Of a stretch of 45,403 nucleotides of DNA, positions 8,640 through 17,076 are shown in pieces. Origin of the DNA: an uncultured Angelakisella sp. (GTDB lineage Bacteria; Bacillota; Clostridia; Oscillospirales; Ruminococcaceae); NCBI GenBank assembly GCA_934524965.1, contig CAKSYU010000014.1:1-45403 (forward strand). Reading direction: 5' to 3'. The notes under the pieces were generated by a model. It made no database searches. It was not told where the DNA came from and was given only the letters and a program-made list of their open reading frames with translations. Position 1 is the stretch's first letter; every line of letters starts with the position of its first letter. The translations under genes were made by a program, and so were the position numbers.

Positions 8640-8667
8640 TTGACAAAGCTGCAAAATGGTGTAGAAT
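8640..8667 (+). promoter_or_regulatory. Sigma-A promoter of the glycine riboswitch transcript
   Basis: TTGACA at 8640 and TAGAAT at 8662 with a 16-bp spacer. A 9-bp inverted repeat, CATTTTGCA (8623) and TGCAAAATG (8650), straddles the -35 box and could be an operator; see findings. Confidence 0.85.
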
Positions 8668-8738
8668 AGCATCAAGTGAATAACGATAGCGACCCCGCAG
8701 AAACATTCAGAATTGCAAAAGACTGAATATGGAGGGGG

Positions 8739-8817
8739 CTCTGGAGAATCTCATTGAGTTGAGTGCCGAAGGTGCAAGGCGGTCATGCCGCCGAATCTCT
8801 CAGGCAAAAGGACAGAG
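8739..8817 (+). promoter_or_regulatory. Glycine riboswitch (single aptamer)
   Basis: Closing stem CTCTG (8739) pairs with CAGAG (8813). Inside are GTGCCGAAGGTGCAAG, a GGCGG/CCGCC stem, and CTCTCAGGCAAAAGGACAGAG split over the end; these are the conserved glycine-aptamer blocks. I see one aptamer only, preceded by an ATTCAG/CTGAAT hairpin that may act as the usual flanking helper. It sits between a strong promoter and a terminator, upstream of an alanine/glycine symporter, so it should adjust glycine transport to glycine level. Confidence 0.93.
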
Positions 8818-8862
8818 CGGTCATCAAAACATTTTTTGTTTGATCGCTCGCTATTCTTCAGA

Positions 8863-8891
8863 GGCTGCCGCTTATGATGGCAGCCTTTTTT
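8863..8891 (+). terminator. Intrinsic terminator of the glycine riboswitch platform
   Basis: GGCTGCC pairs with GGCAGCC over a 9-nt loop and is followed by six T. Another imperfect hairpin (GAGCG...CGCTC) lies between aptamer and terminator and may carry the switching strand. Confidence 0.85.
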
Positions 8892-8896
8892 ATATC

Positions 8897-9085
8897 ACCT
8901 TCGCTTGGCAAGGACATCTGCGCTTTCCGGCGGCGAAAGCCAGCCCTGACAGCGTCATCGAACCTTGAAAGGCACAAAGCCTTCCCGCGGTTCTCTTCCT
9001 TGTCATCATCTGGTTTTTGCTCGCCGAAAAGTCCTGCGGAGTTTTTGCACGGCAAAAACCGCAGCCGCTCTCGCCAAACGAAGGT
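8897..9085. repeat. 189-bp segment bounded by inverted repeats (MITE-like)
   Basis: ACCTTCGCTTGGC at the left end and GCCAAACGAAGGT at the right end are inverted copies matching at 12 of 13 bases. Inside are short hairpins (GCTTTCC..., GCGGAGTTTTTG/CAAAAACCGC) and no gene. It fills the leader between the riboswitch terminator and the symporter start. The right-end motif recurs in part at 14651 (AAGCGAAGGTACC). I see no clear target-site duplication. Confidence 0.55.
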
Positions 9086-9121
9086 TATTTCACTGCAATA
9101 TTTATTTTAGGAGTGAAAGAA

Positions 9122-10513
9122 ATGCAAGAAGCAATCCTCAGCATCGTTCAAAAGATCAATGGCTACCTCTCAGACTATGTTCTCATCGTGCTGCTCATCG
9201 GCGCGGGACTTTACTTCTCCATTCGCACCCGCTTTGTGCAGGTGCGTTGCTTTGGCGAAGGAATGCGCCGTGTATTCGGCAACATCAATCTCCGCGGCGG
9301 AAAGCAGCAAGGCGGCTTCTCCTCCTTTCAGGCTTTGGCGACTGCAATTGCCGCACAGGTAGGCACAGGTAATATCGTGGGCGCCTGCGGTGCGATCCTC
9401 ATCGGCGGCCCCGGTGCGATTTTCTGGATGTGGATCATTGCCTTCTTCGGCATGGCGACCATCTATGCCGAGGCGGTGCTGGCGCAGGAGACCCGCGTGG
9501 TGAATGCCGACGGCAGCGTGCACGGCGGTCCCGTTTACTACATCAAGCGTGCCTTTAAGGGCGGCTTCGGCAAGTTCCTCGCGGGCTTCTTCGCGGTCGC
9601 CATCATCATCGCGCTGGGCTTCATCGGCAGCATGGTGCAGTCCAATTCCATCGGTGAGGCGCTCTCCAATGCCACCGGCGTCCCCACTTGGGTCATCGGC
9701 ATCGTGGTCGCAGCGCTTTCCGCCTTTGTGTTCCTCGGCGGCAGCCACCGTGTGGCGGCGTGGGCGGAAAAGATCGTTCCCATCATGGCGTGCCTTTACC
9801 TCATCGGCGGTCTGGTGGTGCTGCTTGCCCGTATCCGCTTTATCCCGGAGACCTTCGGCATGATCTTCCGCTACGCGTTCCAGCCGCAGGCGATCATCGG
9901 CGGCAGCTTCGGCTACGCGCTCAAGCAGGCGGTCAGCCAGGGCGTCAAGCGCGGTCTGTTCAGCAATGAAGCCGGTATGGGTTCTACCCCCCACGCGCAC
10001 GCCATGGCGAAGGTTAGCTGCCCGCACGAGCAGGGCGTCGTCGCCATGATCGGCGTATTCATCGATACCTTTGTCGTCCTCACCATGACGGCGCTGGTCG
10101 TTATCTCCACCCTGTATGCCGGTAACGGGATCCTTGCCTCCGGCAGTGCCGAGGGCGTCAGCAAGACCAATATGGCGCAGCTTGCGTTCTCCAGCATTAT
10201 GGGCAATACCGCCGGCAGCCTGTTCGTTGCCATCTGCCTTATGTTCTTCGCATTCTCCACCATTTTGGGCTGGAACTTCTTTGGGCGCATCAATGTGGAG
10301 TACCTTTTTGGCAAAAAGGCAGTCCCCGTTTACTCCATCATTGCCGTGGCGCTCATCTTCCTCGGCTCCTGCGTTTCCAATGACCTCGCTTGGGAGCTTT
10401 CTGATATGTTCAATCAGCTCATGGTTATTCCCAACTTCCTCGCCATCGTGGCGCTGGGCGGGCTGGTTGCCGCTGCTGCCAAAAAGGGCAGCCGCCAGAC
10501 CCTCGAAAAATAA
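9122..10513 (+). CDS. Alanine/glycine:cation symporter (AGCS family)
   Basis: 463 residues from the ATG 7 bp after AGGAG (the frame is open further upstream without a site). Seen: about ten to eleven hydrophobic segments and AGCS hallmarks, including GTGNIVGACGAILIGGPGAI in TM2-3, SFGYALKQAVSQGVKRG, and FSNEAGMGSTPHAHA before the late helices. The family imports alanine or glycine with Na+ or H+. The upstream glycine riboswitch points to glycine as a physiological substrate. Length is normal and all core motifs are present. Confidence 0.93.
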   Translation: MQEAILSIVQKINGYLSDYVLIVLLIGAGLYFSIRTRFVQVRCFGEGMRRVFGNINLRGGKQQGGFSSFQALATAIAAQVGTGNIVGACGAILIGGPGAIFWMWIIAFFGMATIYAEAVLAQETRVVNADGSVHGGPVYYIKRAFKGGFGKFLAGFFAVAIIIALGFIGSMVQSNSIGEALSNATGVPTWVIGIVVAALSAFVFLGGSHRVAAWAEKIVPIMACLYLIGGLVVLLARIRFIPETFGMIFRYAFQPQAIIGGSFGYALKQAVSQGVKRGLFSNEAGMGSTPHAHAMAKVSCPHEQGVVAMIGVFIDTFVVLTMTALVVISTLYAGNGILASGSAEGVSKTNMAQLAFSSIMGNTAGSLFVAICLMFFAFSTILGWNFFGRINVEYLFGKKAVPVYSIIAVALIFLGSCVSNDLAWELSDMFNQLMVIPNFLAIVALGGLVAAAAKKGSRQTLEK

Positions 10514-10541
10514 GCCGACTTCTCTTTGTTTTTTTAGAAGA

Positions 10542-10578
10542 GCGCCGCAGTTCCTCAAAAGGGCTGCGGTGCTTTTCT
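10542..10578 (+). terminator. Terminator of the symporter gene
   Basis: GCGCCGCAG pairs with CTGCGGTGC (one G-T) and is followed by TTTTCT. Confidence 0.75.
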
Positions 10579-10604
10579 ATACATGGAAAAGGGAAAAAGC
10601 ATAG

Positions 10605-10635
10605 AAAAAACTCCCCTCCGCGCGGGGGAGGGGAG
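10605..10635 (-). terminator. Terminator of the zinc-ribbon gene
   Basis: CTCCCCTCC and GGAGGGGAG form a strong stem; read on the minus strand it is followed by six T. It sits just past the minus-strand stop at 10652. Confidence 0.8.
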
Positions 10636-10651
10636 AAGATGTTTTTTGTGA

Positions 10652-11260
10652 TCAGGCGGCATCGGCGGCAGGGGCTTCCTCACCGTAAAAATCGGGCCAT
10701 TCGTCCCCGAATAGGTCGCCGTCCTCACCGTAATTATAGTCGTCGCCGAAATTGTAGTTATAAAAGTCGTCGAAGTCATCAAAATCGTAGCCGCCGTAGT
10801 TGTAGCCGTAGTCATACACCCACTGCTCCAGTTCGTCCAGCAGCGGCTGTATGGAAGCGGCAATGACCATAAAGAGAATGATACCGACAAGGAACAGCAC
10901 CACCTTTGCCAGCAGCACACCACGGGCAAAGCGCGCCAGCTGGCGGTTGTCGCCCACGCCGCACGCCCATACGATCATAAAGACAAGCCCGATAACCGGC
11001 ACCATGGCAAGCAGCAGCAGACCCATATAAGCCCACATACTCAGCTCGCCGTTGCCGCTTTTCTGCTCGCGGCTTTGGTTCCGGACGGCGTACCGCTCGC
11101 CGTGGGCACGGCAGTCGCTGCAATGGGGGCACTTTTCTCCGGGAGCCAGCCGTCTGCCGCAGCTGGGGCAAACATTCTGATCCATCGGCTTGCCGCATTC
11201 GGGGCAAAGTACAGCTCTGTCATCATAGACGGCGCTGTTGCAGTTCGGGCAAAATCTCAT
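10652..11260 (-). CDS. Zinc-ribbon membrane protein with acidic tyrosine-rich tail
   Basis: 202 residues. Seen: an N-terminal pair of zinc ribbons (CPNC, CPEC, CPSC, CPHC within the first 50 residues), a basic linker, two or three membrane helices (about 75-150), and a C-terminal tail of about 50 residues made almost wholly of D, Y, G, N and F. Zinc-ribbon plus helix proteins of this kind are common in Firmicutes and mostly uncharacterised; the tail is unusual. A GGAGGAG site precedes the ATG. A perfect 16-bp palindrome, ACCGCCGCGCGGCGGT, lies just upstream at 11282. Single-gene unit with its own terminator. No function is assigned. Confidence 0.75.
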   Translation of the reverse strand: MRFCPNCNSAVYDDRAVLCPECGKPMDQNVCPSCGRRLAPGEKCPHCSDCRAHGERYAVRNQSREQKSGNGELSMWAYMGLLLLAMVPVIGLVFMIVWACGVGDNRQLARFARGVLLAKVVLFLVGIILFMVIAASIQPLLDELEQWVYDYGYNYGGYDFDDFDDFYNYNFGDDYNYGEDGDLFGDEWPDFYGEEAPAADAA

Positions 11261-11357
11261 GTGATACTCCTCCTATCATTGTACCGCCGCGCGGCGGTTC
11301 TGCTTTCTGCCTTTATTCTACCATATTTTTCGGCACAGGAAAAGCACAAAATACGGC

Positions 11358-11387
11358 AAAACCTCCCCCGCTTATCACGGGAGAGGC
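11358..11387 (-). terminator. Probable terminator of the HtrA gene
   Basis: On the minus strand CCTCTCCCG and CGGGGGAGG pair with one mismatch and are followed by TTTTG. The T-run is short, so this is moderate. Confidence 0.5.
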
Positions 11388-11429
11388 TTCGCTGCAATAT
11401 TGAAAAGGAGTATGGAGAAGTTGGTAGGG

Positions 11430-12737
11430 TTAATTGGCGGCGCTCTCGGGGACGTATTCGGTCAGGACTAAGCTGTGGGAATACTCCCTGCCGTTACGCT
11501 CCACCTTGACCTCTACGCGGTCACCGACGCTGTGCGTGGCAAGAGCCGCTTTTAATTCATCGCCGGTAGAGACTGCCGTGCCGCCAAAGGAGATGACGCG
11601 GTCGCCTGCCTGCAGACCGCCCAGATCGGCAATGGAGCCGGACTGTACGCTTTGAATATATACGCCGGTGTGCTCCAGCCCGTAATAGCGGGCAGTGCGC
11701 TCATCGGAGATATTGATGAGGTTGACCCCCAGCACGATCTGACCGGTCACATAGCCGTGGCTGATAAGATCCTCGATGATCGCCTTGACGCTGTTGATGG
11801 GAATGGCAAAGCCGATGTTATCCACGGCGTTGCCGCTGGAATCACTCGTAGACTTGGCGTTGACAATGCCGATCAGCTCACCGCTGGCGTTAAACAGACC
11901 GCCGCCGGAGTTGCCGGGGTTGACCGCCGCGCTGGTCTGCAGCAGCGTCATGTTGTTGCCGTCTATCGTCACCTGCCGCTCCAGCGCGCTGATGATACCG
12001 TCGGTAACGGTGCCGGAAAGGGTGCCCAGCGGGTTGCCGATGGCAAGCACCGCGTCACCCACGGCAAGGCTGTCGCTGTCGCCCAGTATGGCGGGGGTCA
12101 GGTTTTTGGCATCGACCTTCAGCACGGCAACATCATTGCTTTCATCGCTGCCCACCAAAGTAGCTTGATAGGCGGTGCCGTCGTTGGTCGTCACGGTGAT
12201 CTGCTGCGCGCCGCTGATCACATGGTAGTTGGTCACAATGTAGCCATCGGCGGAAAGCACTACGCCGCTGCCGGCGCCCTGGGTGACATACTGCCGGAAG
12301 AAGGTGCTGGTGGAAATACTTTCGGTGGTGATGGCAACAACACTATCCTCCACCCGCTGTACCACGCCGGAGTAGCTGACGCCGACACCGGAAACAGCGG
12401 AACCATCGGAGGAGGGGACTTCTACCCCCTGATACAGGACGGCGGAACCGGTACTCAGCAGCCCACTCTTCGCGGCAATGACAGCGCCGCCGGCACCGCC
12501 TACCATCGAAAGCACAAGGCAGCCTGCCAGCAGCAGTGCGGTGCCGCGCTTTCCCCGTCCCGAGGATTTTTTGTTTGCGTCCGGAGGCGTGTACCCCGAA
12601 GCAGTCGTTTGCTGCGGCTGCTCGGACGCGGCATCTTGATAGATGCGGTCTTTATAATAACGATACTCCCCATCGGGAAGCTCGGTATTGCCGTTGGTAA
12701 AGTTGCGGTCGTTAAAGTTGTCATTCGGATATGTCAT
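11430..12737 (-). CDS. HtrA/DegP-like membrane serine protease with PDZ domain
   Basis: 435 residues from the ATG reading MTYPNDNF; an upstream GTG is open but has no site. Seen: a cytoplasmic 60-residue polar region, one membrane helix (about 64-88), then a trypsin-like domain outside the cell with His172 in NYHVISG, Asp202 in SNDVAVLK and Ser277 in NPGNSGGG, and one PDZ domain (about 325-430). HtrA proteins degrade misfolded envelope proteins and are usually stress-induced. Divergent from proS across a 313-bp gap that shows only promoter-like sequence and a GGGGC/GCCCC hairpin near 12915. A TATACT at 12794 (minus) may be the -10; no good -35 is visible. Confidence 0.93.
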   Translation of the reverse strand: MTYPNDNFNDRNFTNGNTELPDGEYRYYKDRIYQDAASEQPQQTTASGYTPPDANKKSSGRGKRGTALLLAGCLVLSMVGGAGGAVIAAKSGLLSTGSAVLYQGVEVPSSDGSAVSGVGVSYSGVVQRVEDSVVAITTESISTSTFFRQYVTQGAGSGVVLSADGYIVTNYHVISGAQQITVTTNDGTAYQATLVGSDESNDVAVLKVDAKNLTPAILGDSDSLAVGDAVLAIGNPLGTLSGTVTDGIISALERQVTIDGNNMTLLQTSAAVNPGNSGGGLFNASGELIGIVNAKSTSDSSGNAVDNIGFAIPINSVKAIIEDLISHGYVTGQIVLGVNLINISDERTARYYGLEHTGVYIQSVQSGSIADLGGLQAGDRVISFGGTAVSTGDELKAALATHSVGDRVEVKVERNGREYSHSLVLTEYVPESAAN

Positions 12738-12982
12738 GGAACTGACCTGCCTTTCTGCGGGACGGTTGGTGCCTTGTCCCTTCACTGGTTCTTAGTATAC
12801 CGTTAATTTGTGAACAATGCTTGACCTGTTTTTTTAAGGTCGGTAAAAATGCCGTGACGATTTGGTGAAATATTGTAAATAAATTTTGAAGATGCCGCAC
12901 GGGGCGGGCACGGGGCTGCGCCCCGCTTGCCGCTTTTCTCCCGCCCAATGTGCCAATTCCCCGCAAAATCCCCCGCAATCCC

Positions 12983-13010
12983 TTGCAAATGCCGCAAAAA
13001 CCCGTATAAT
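12983..13010 (+). promoter_or_regulatory. Sigma-A promoter of proS
   Basis: TTGCAA at 12983 and a perfect TATAAT at 13005 with a 16-bp spacer, 41 bp before the start codon. The leader is far too short for a T-box. Confidence 0.8.
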
Positions 13011-13050
13011 ATAGAGGTATATATCCTACTGAAAGGGAGAAAGAAATACT

Positions 13051-14487
13051 ATGGCAGATCAAAAGAAAATGGTGGCGGAGATCACCTCGATGGAGGACGA
13101 TTTTGCCCAGTGGTACACCGATGTGGTCAAAAAGGCGGAGCTGGTCGATTACGGCAGCGTCCGCGGCTGTATGATCATTCGTCCCTACGGCTACGCCATC
13201 TGGGAAAATATCCAGCATATCCTCGACGGCATGTTCAAAGCGACCGGTCACCAGAATGTCTATATGCCCATGCTCATTCCGGAGAGCCTGCTGCAAAAGG
13301 AAAAAGACCATGTAGAGGGCTTTGCCCCGGAGGTGGCGTGGGTCACCATGGGCGGCGAGGAAAAGCTGGAGGAGCGCCTGTGCGTGCGACCCACCAGTGA
13401 AACGCTGTTCTGCGAGCATTATTCCCACATTATCCACAGCTACCGCGACCTGCCCAAGCTGTATAATCAGTGGTGCAGCGTCATGCGCTGGGAAAAGACC
13501 ACCCGTCCCTTCCTGCGCAGTGCCGAGTTCCTGTGGCAGGAGGGTCACACCATGCACGAGACCGCCGAGGAAGCCAGAGCGGAAACGGTGCAGATGCTGA
13601 ATGTCTATGCTGAAATGTGCGAAAAGTATTTGGCAATCCCCGTCGTCAAGGGCGTCAAGACCGATAAGGAAAAATTTGCGGGCGCCGAAGAAACCTATAC
13701 CATCGAGGCAATGATGCACGATGGCAAGAGCCTGCAAAGCGGTACCTCCCACTACTTCGGCGACGGCTTTGCACGCGCCTTCGATATCCAGTTCACCGAC
13801 CGCAACAACACCCTGCAGTATCCCCACCAGACCAGCTGGGGCATGTCTACCCGCATTATTGGTGCGATCATCATGACTCATGGCGACAACAACGGTCTGG
13901 TGCTGCCGCCTGCGATTGCTCCCATTCAGATTATGGTGGTACCCATCGCCCAGCACAAGGAGGGCGTTGCCGAAACCGCCTTAGCTCTCTGTGAGCGCCT
14001 CAAAAAGAACTTCCGCGCAGACATTGACCTTTCCGAGAACAGCCCCGGTTGGAAGTTTGCTCAGTACGAGATGAAGGGCGTTCCGCTGCGGCTGGAGATC
14101 GGTCCCAAGGACATTGAAGCCGGACAGTGCGTGCTGGTTCGCCGGGATAACCGCGAAAAGACCTTTGTCAAGCTGGAGGATCTTGAAAGCGAGATCACCC
14201 GTCTGCTGGGCGAGATTCACGACAGCCTGTACCAGAAGGCGCTTGCCAACCGCGAGGCGAACACCTATGTCGCCCACAATATGGAGGAGATGCACAAGGT
14301 CGCGGACGGCACCAACGGCTTCTACAAGACCATGTGGTGCGGCGACCTCGCCTGCGAGCTGAAGATGAAGGACGAAATCGGCGTGACCAGCCGCTGTATG
14401 CCGCTGGAGCAGGAGGAGCTTGGCTCGACTTGCGTTTGCTGCGGAAAACCTGCCAAGCACATGATCATCTGGGGCAAGGCATATTGA
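13051..14487 (+). CDS. proS: Prolyl-tRNA synthetase, archaeal/eukaryote-like short form
   Basis: 478 residues, ATG 11 bp after AGGGAG. Charges tRNA-Pro with proline. Seen: class II motif 1 region ([16 protein letters not shown]), motif 2 ([20 protein letters not shown]), motif 3 ([10 protein letters not shown]), an anticodon-binding domain (about 285-400) and the C-terminal zinc-binding extension with CGDLACE and [10 protein letters not shown], ending in Tyr as in this subfamily. It lacks the editing insertion of the long bacterial ProS. The form is common in clostridia. Confidence 0.95.
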   Translation: MADQKKMVAEITSMEDDFAQWYTDVVKKAELVDYGSVRGCMIIRPYGYAIWENIQHILDGMFKATGHQNVYMPMLIPESLLQKEKDHVEGFAPEVAWVTMGGEEKLEERLCVRPTSETLFCEHYSHIIHSYRDLPKLYNQWCSVMRWEKTTRPFLRSAEFLWQEGHTMHETAEEARAETVQMLNVYAEMCEKYLAIPVVKGVKTDKEKFAGAEETYTIEAMMHDGKSLQSGTSHYFGDGFARAFDIQFTDRNNTLQYPHQTSWGMSTRIIGAIIMTHGDNNGLVLPPAIAPIQIMVVPIAQHKEGVAETALALCERLKKNFRADIDLSENSPGWKFAQYEMKGVPLRLEIGPKDIEAGQCVLVRRDNREKTFVKLEDLESEITRLLGEIHDSLYQKALANREANTYVAHNMEEMHKVADGTNGFYKTMWCGDLACELKMKDEIGVTSRCMPLEQEELGSTCVCCGKPAKHMIIWGKAY

Positions 14488-14531
14488 TCTTCCCATAACA
14501 GAGTTTATTCAGCCGCCGGAAACCGCCCACG

Positions 14532-14628
14532 GGGAACGCCCCGTAGGGGGAGCCGTTCCCTGCGGGAACGGCTCTTACGGGCTTCGCCCGTTCCGGCGGC
14601 TTCGCCGCCGCCCCTGCGGGGCGTTCCC
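14532..14628. repeat. Cloverleaf-like intergenic repeat, copy I
   Basis: An 18-bp outer stem (14532-14549 with 14611-14628, one G-T) encloses three consecutive hairpins: an 11-bp stem at 14550-14574 with a TGC loop, a 6-bp stem at 14577-14591 with a TTC loop, and a 7-bp stem at 14594-14610 with a TTC loop. Almost every base is paired. It lies in the 206-bp proS-mrp gap. There is no T-run, so it is not a plain terminator. Confidence 0.85.
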
Positions 14629-14693
14629 TCGGGGGTGGCATATTCTTACCCAAGCGAAGGTACCATCTTTTCTGATAAAAGGAGGAGATCTCT

Positions 14694-15515
14694 ATGGGTT
14701 GCACCCACGATTGCAACACCTGCGGCCACGATTGCAGCAGCGAGCAGGATTTTTCCAAAAAGCTCAATGAGATGAGCAAGGTTAAAAAGGTTATCGGCGT
14801 CGTAAGTGGTAAGGGCGGCGTCGGCAAATCCCTCGTCACCAGTCTGCTTGCCGTCAGTATGCAGCGGCTGGGCTACCACACCGCTATCCTCGATGCCGAT
14901 ATCACCGGTCCCAGTATCCCGCAGGCATTCGGCGTGCGGGAAAAGATCGAGACCCTCGGCGAGGTCATGCTGCCCGCCGTTTCCCGCTTCGGCACCCAGA
15001 TCATGTCCATCAACCTGCTGCTCGAGCAGGAAAGCGACCCCGTTGTCTGGCGGGGACCGGTCATTGCCGGCGCAGTCGGGCAGTTCTGGACAGATGTGTA
15101 CTGGAAAGATGTTGACTTCATGTTCGTCGATATGCCCCCCGGCACCGGCGATGTCCCCCTCACCGTGTTCCAGTCCCTCCCCGTCGATGGCATCATCGTT
15201 GTCACCACCCCGCAGCAGCTCGTCGGCATGATCGTGGAAAAAGCGGTCAAAATGGCGGAGATGATGAATATCCCCGTGCTGGGGCTGGTGGAAAATATGA
15301 GCACCTATACCTGCCCCGACTGCGGCAAGCAGCATGCCATCTTCGGCGAAAGCCGCCTGGACAGCATTGCCGCAGCACACCATATCCCCGTTCTGGCACG
15401 ACTGCCCATTCAACCGGAACTGGCAGCACAGATGGACAGCGGCACCATCGAGCTTTTTGAGGGCGACTTCATGCAGCCCGCTGCCGATCGCATTGCCGCA
15501 CTGCTGCCCCGCTGA
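14694..15515 (+). CDS. mrp: Mrp/NBP35-family P-loop ATPase, Fe-S cluster carrier
   Basis: 273 residues after a strong GGAGGAG. Seen: an N-terminal Cys-rich stretch (CTHDCNTCGHDC, residues 3-14), deviant Walker A GKGGVGKS, switch motifs DADITGPSIP and DMPPGTGD, and CPDCGKQH near residue 205, the CxxC that bridges an Fe-S cluster in dimers of this family. Members deliver 4Fe-4S clusters to apoproteins. The N-terminal Cys region resembles NBP35-like variants found in anaerobes. coaX follows 15 bp after the stop, so the two are probably co-transcribed. Confidence 0.9.
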   Translation: MGCTHDCNTCGHDCSSEQDFSKKLNEMSKVKKVIGVVSGKGGVGKSLVTSLLAVSMQRLGYHTAILDADITGPSIPQAFGVREKIETLGEVMLPAVSRFGTQIMSINLLLEQESDPVVWRGPVIAGAVGQFWTDVYWKDVDFMFVDMPPGTGDVPLTVFQSLPVDGIIVVTTPQQLVGMIVEKAVKMAEMMNIPVLGLVENMSTYTCPDCGKQHAIFGESRLDSIAAAHHIPVLARLPIQPELAAQMDSGTIELFEGDFMQPAADRIAALLPR

Positions 15516-15530
15516 AAGGAGACTGACCTC

Positions 15531-16319
15531 ATGATCCTCACCATTGATATCGGCAACTCCAATATCTGCTTTGGCGTCTATGAGGGGAAAACCGCCCTCT
15601 TTACCGCCCGTGCCAAAACCGATCCTTTACGCACCGAAACGGAATACGCTGTTCTTCTTTCCCAGATCTTCAGCCTGTACGGGTTCGATTCGTCCCGGCT
15701 GACCGGCGCCGCCATTTCTTCGGTGGTACCGGCGCTTACCACCGTTTTCAATGACGCGGTGCGGATTCTCGGCAACGGGAATATCCCCACGGTGGTGGTG
15801 GGCCCCGGTGTTAAAACCGGACTCAATATCCGCATTGATGAGCCTGCCTCTCTTGGCGCAGATCTTGCCTGCACCGCCGTGGGCGCAGCGGAAAAATATC
15901 CGCTCCCTGCCATTATCATTGATTTGGGAACGGCGACCAAGCTTACTGTCGTTACCGAGGATCGCAGCTTTATCGGCGGCACAATTCTCCCCGGCGTCAA
16001 GATCTCGTTGGAGGCGCTTTCCGGCTCGGCGTCGCTGCTGCCCTCTATCGGTCTTGGTGCCGGCAGGATCAAAACCATCGGCACCAACACCGTGGATTGT
16101 ATGCTCTCCGGTGTTGTGCTGGGAACCGCCAGCATGGTCGATGGGCTCATCGACCGCTACCGTGAAGAGCTTGGCGAGGTTCCTACCGTGGTCGCCTGCG
16201 GCGGGCTTTCCACGGCGATCGTGCCGCATTGCCGCACCGATATTATTTTAGATCAGGACCTGCTGCTGGACGGCCTTCTGGCAATCTACCGCCGCAACAC
16301 CCCGCCCAAACAGCGCTGA
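15531..16319 (+). CDS. coaX: Type III pantothenate kinase
   Basis: 262 residues, start 8 bp after AAGGAGA. First step of coenzyme A synthesis: phosphorylates pantothenate. Seen: the acetate/sugar-kinase fold motifs of CoaX, with DIGNSNICFG at the start, GADL near 106, DLGTATKLTVV (about 128-138) and GGTILPGVKIS, and family length. It is downstream of mrp; about 1 kb further is an ECF S component that may import the substrate. Confidence 0.95.
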   Translation: MILTIDIGNSNICFGVYEGKTALFTARAKTDPLRTETEYAVLLSQIFSLYGFDSSRLTGAAISSVVPALTTVFNDAVRILGNGNIPTVVVGPGVKTGLNIRIDEPASLGADLACTAVGAAEKYPLPAIIIDLGTATKLTVVTEDRSFIGGTILPGVKISLEALSGSASLLPSIGLGAGRIKTIGTNTVDCMLSGVVLGTASMVDGLIDRYREELGEVPTVVACGGLSTAIVPHCRTDIILDQDLLLDGLLAIYRRNTPPKQR

Positions 16320-16392
16320 ACGCATTTCCTGCTCCCGCCATTTCAGGCGGGAGCTTTGCTTTCTCGGCGCAGCTTCTGCGGGGCAGGGGGCA

Positions 16393-16473
16393 GGGGCGCA
16401 GCCCCGCCGGCGCTCTGCGCCGGCGAAGCGGACTTCGTCCGCTTGCCCGCCTTCGGCGGGCGGGCTGCGCCCC
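16393..16473. repeat. Cloverleaf-like intergenic repeat, copy II
   Basis: A perfect 12-bp outer stem (GGGGCGCAGCCC with GGGCTGCGCCCC) encloses three perfect hairpins: 8 bp at 16406-16424 (TCT loop), 8 bp at 16426-16444 (TTC loop), 7 bp at 16445-16461 (TTC loop). Same architecture as copy I with different stem sequences. It lies in the 250-bp coaX-GNAT gap. Confidence 0.88.
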
Positions 16474-16495
16474 GTGCTTCCCCCCCAAGCCTCCC

Positions 16496-16524
16496 TTGCA
16501 GCGACCGCCGCCATGTGCTATATT
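16496..16524 (+). promoter_or_regulatory. Putative promoter of the GNAT gene
   Basis: TTGCAG at 16496 and TATATT at 16519 with a 17-bp spacer, 45 bp before the start and directly after cloverleaf copy II. Confidence 0.55.
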
Positions 16525-16569
16525 AAAAAACAGATCGGCAACTCATGTCTTGTGGGGGAGGGAAAACAG

Positions 16570-17007
16570 TTGAACATAACGATCCGCAAAATGGCAGAGA
16601 GCGACGCCGAGGCATTGTATCGCCTGCTGTCCGATCTGGCGGTCATGCAGTATTTGGAACCGCCTTTTGATAAAGCGCAGACCGAGGCATTCCTGCGCCG
16701 TGCAGGGCTAAGTACCCCACCGCTGGTGTACGCCGCCGAAGAAAACGGGACTTTTATCGGCTATGTCATCTACCACCCATACGATGAGCAGAGCGTTGAG
16801 ATCGGTTGGGTGCTCTTTCCGTCGTATTGGGGGCGCGGGTACGCGTCGGCGCTGACAGATCAGCTGATCCGCAGAGCCAAAGAGGAGCAAAAAAGCGTTG
16901 TTATCGAGTGTGCTCCGGCACAGACGGCAACGGCGCGTATCGCGTTAAAAAAGGGCTTTCGCTCTTGCGGGATCTGCGACGGGTTAGCGGTCTATCGGCT
17001 CACATAA
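16570..17007 (+). CDS. GNAT-family N-acetyltransferase
   Basis: 145 residues from a TTG start 8 bp after GGGGGAG; the frame opens earlier but has no site, and the TTG gives the usual family beginning (NITIRKMAESDAEAL). Seen: GNAT fold with the acetyl-CoA site in VLFPSYWGRGYASAL (the Q/R-x-x-G-x-G/A type loop) and a late ARIALKKGF. Resembles RimJ/RimL-like enzymes that acetylate amino groups of proteins or small molecules. Substrate unknown. Confidence 0.8.
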   Translation: MNITIRKMAESDAEALYRLLSDLAVMQYLEPPFDKAQTEAFLRRAGLSTPPLVYAAEENGTFIGYVIYHPYDEQSVEIGWVLFPSYWGRGYASALTDQLIRRAKEEQKSVVIECAPAQTATARIALKKGFRSCGICDGLAVYRLT

Positions 17008-17047
17008 CAGACCCGATGCTTCCCGCCCATTTTGCCCCATTTGCCCC

Positions 17048-17076
17048 TTGCATTTTACCCACCCATCTGCTATGAT
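17048..17076 (+). promoter_or_regulatory. Promoter of the ECF S-component gene
   Basis: TTGCAT at 17048 and TATGAT at 17071 with a 17-bp spacer. The resulting leader is about 200 nt long before the start codon and contains a GGGAAGC/GCTTCCC pair; no known riboswitch signature was recognised in it. Confidence 0.65.

Noticed and set aside
9170..10558. 462-residue antisense frame under the symporter
   Set aside because: Same GC-driven shadow effect; composition is rich in His, Asp, Glu and Gly with no domain and no start signal.
11652..12806. 384-residue plus-strand frame under the HtrA gene
   Set aside because: The minus-strand frame has an intact catalytic triad and PDZ domain; the plus frame has no motif.
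13011..13050. T-box leader for proS
   Set aside because: The leader from the promoter to the start is about 35 nt and has no T-box motif or terminator.
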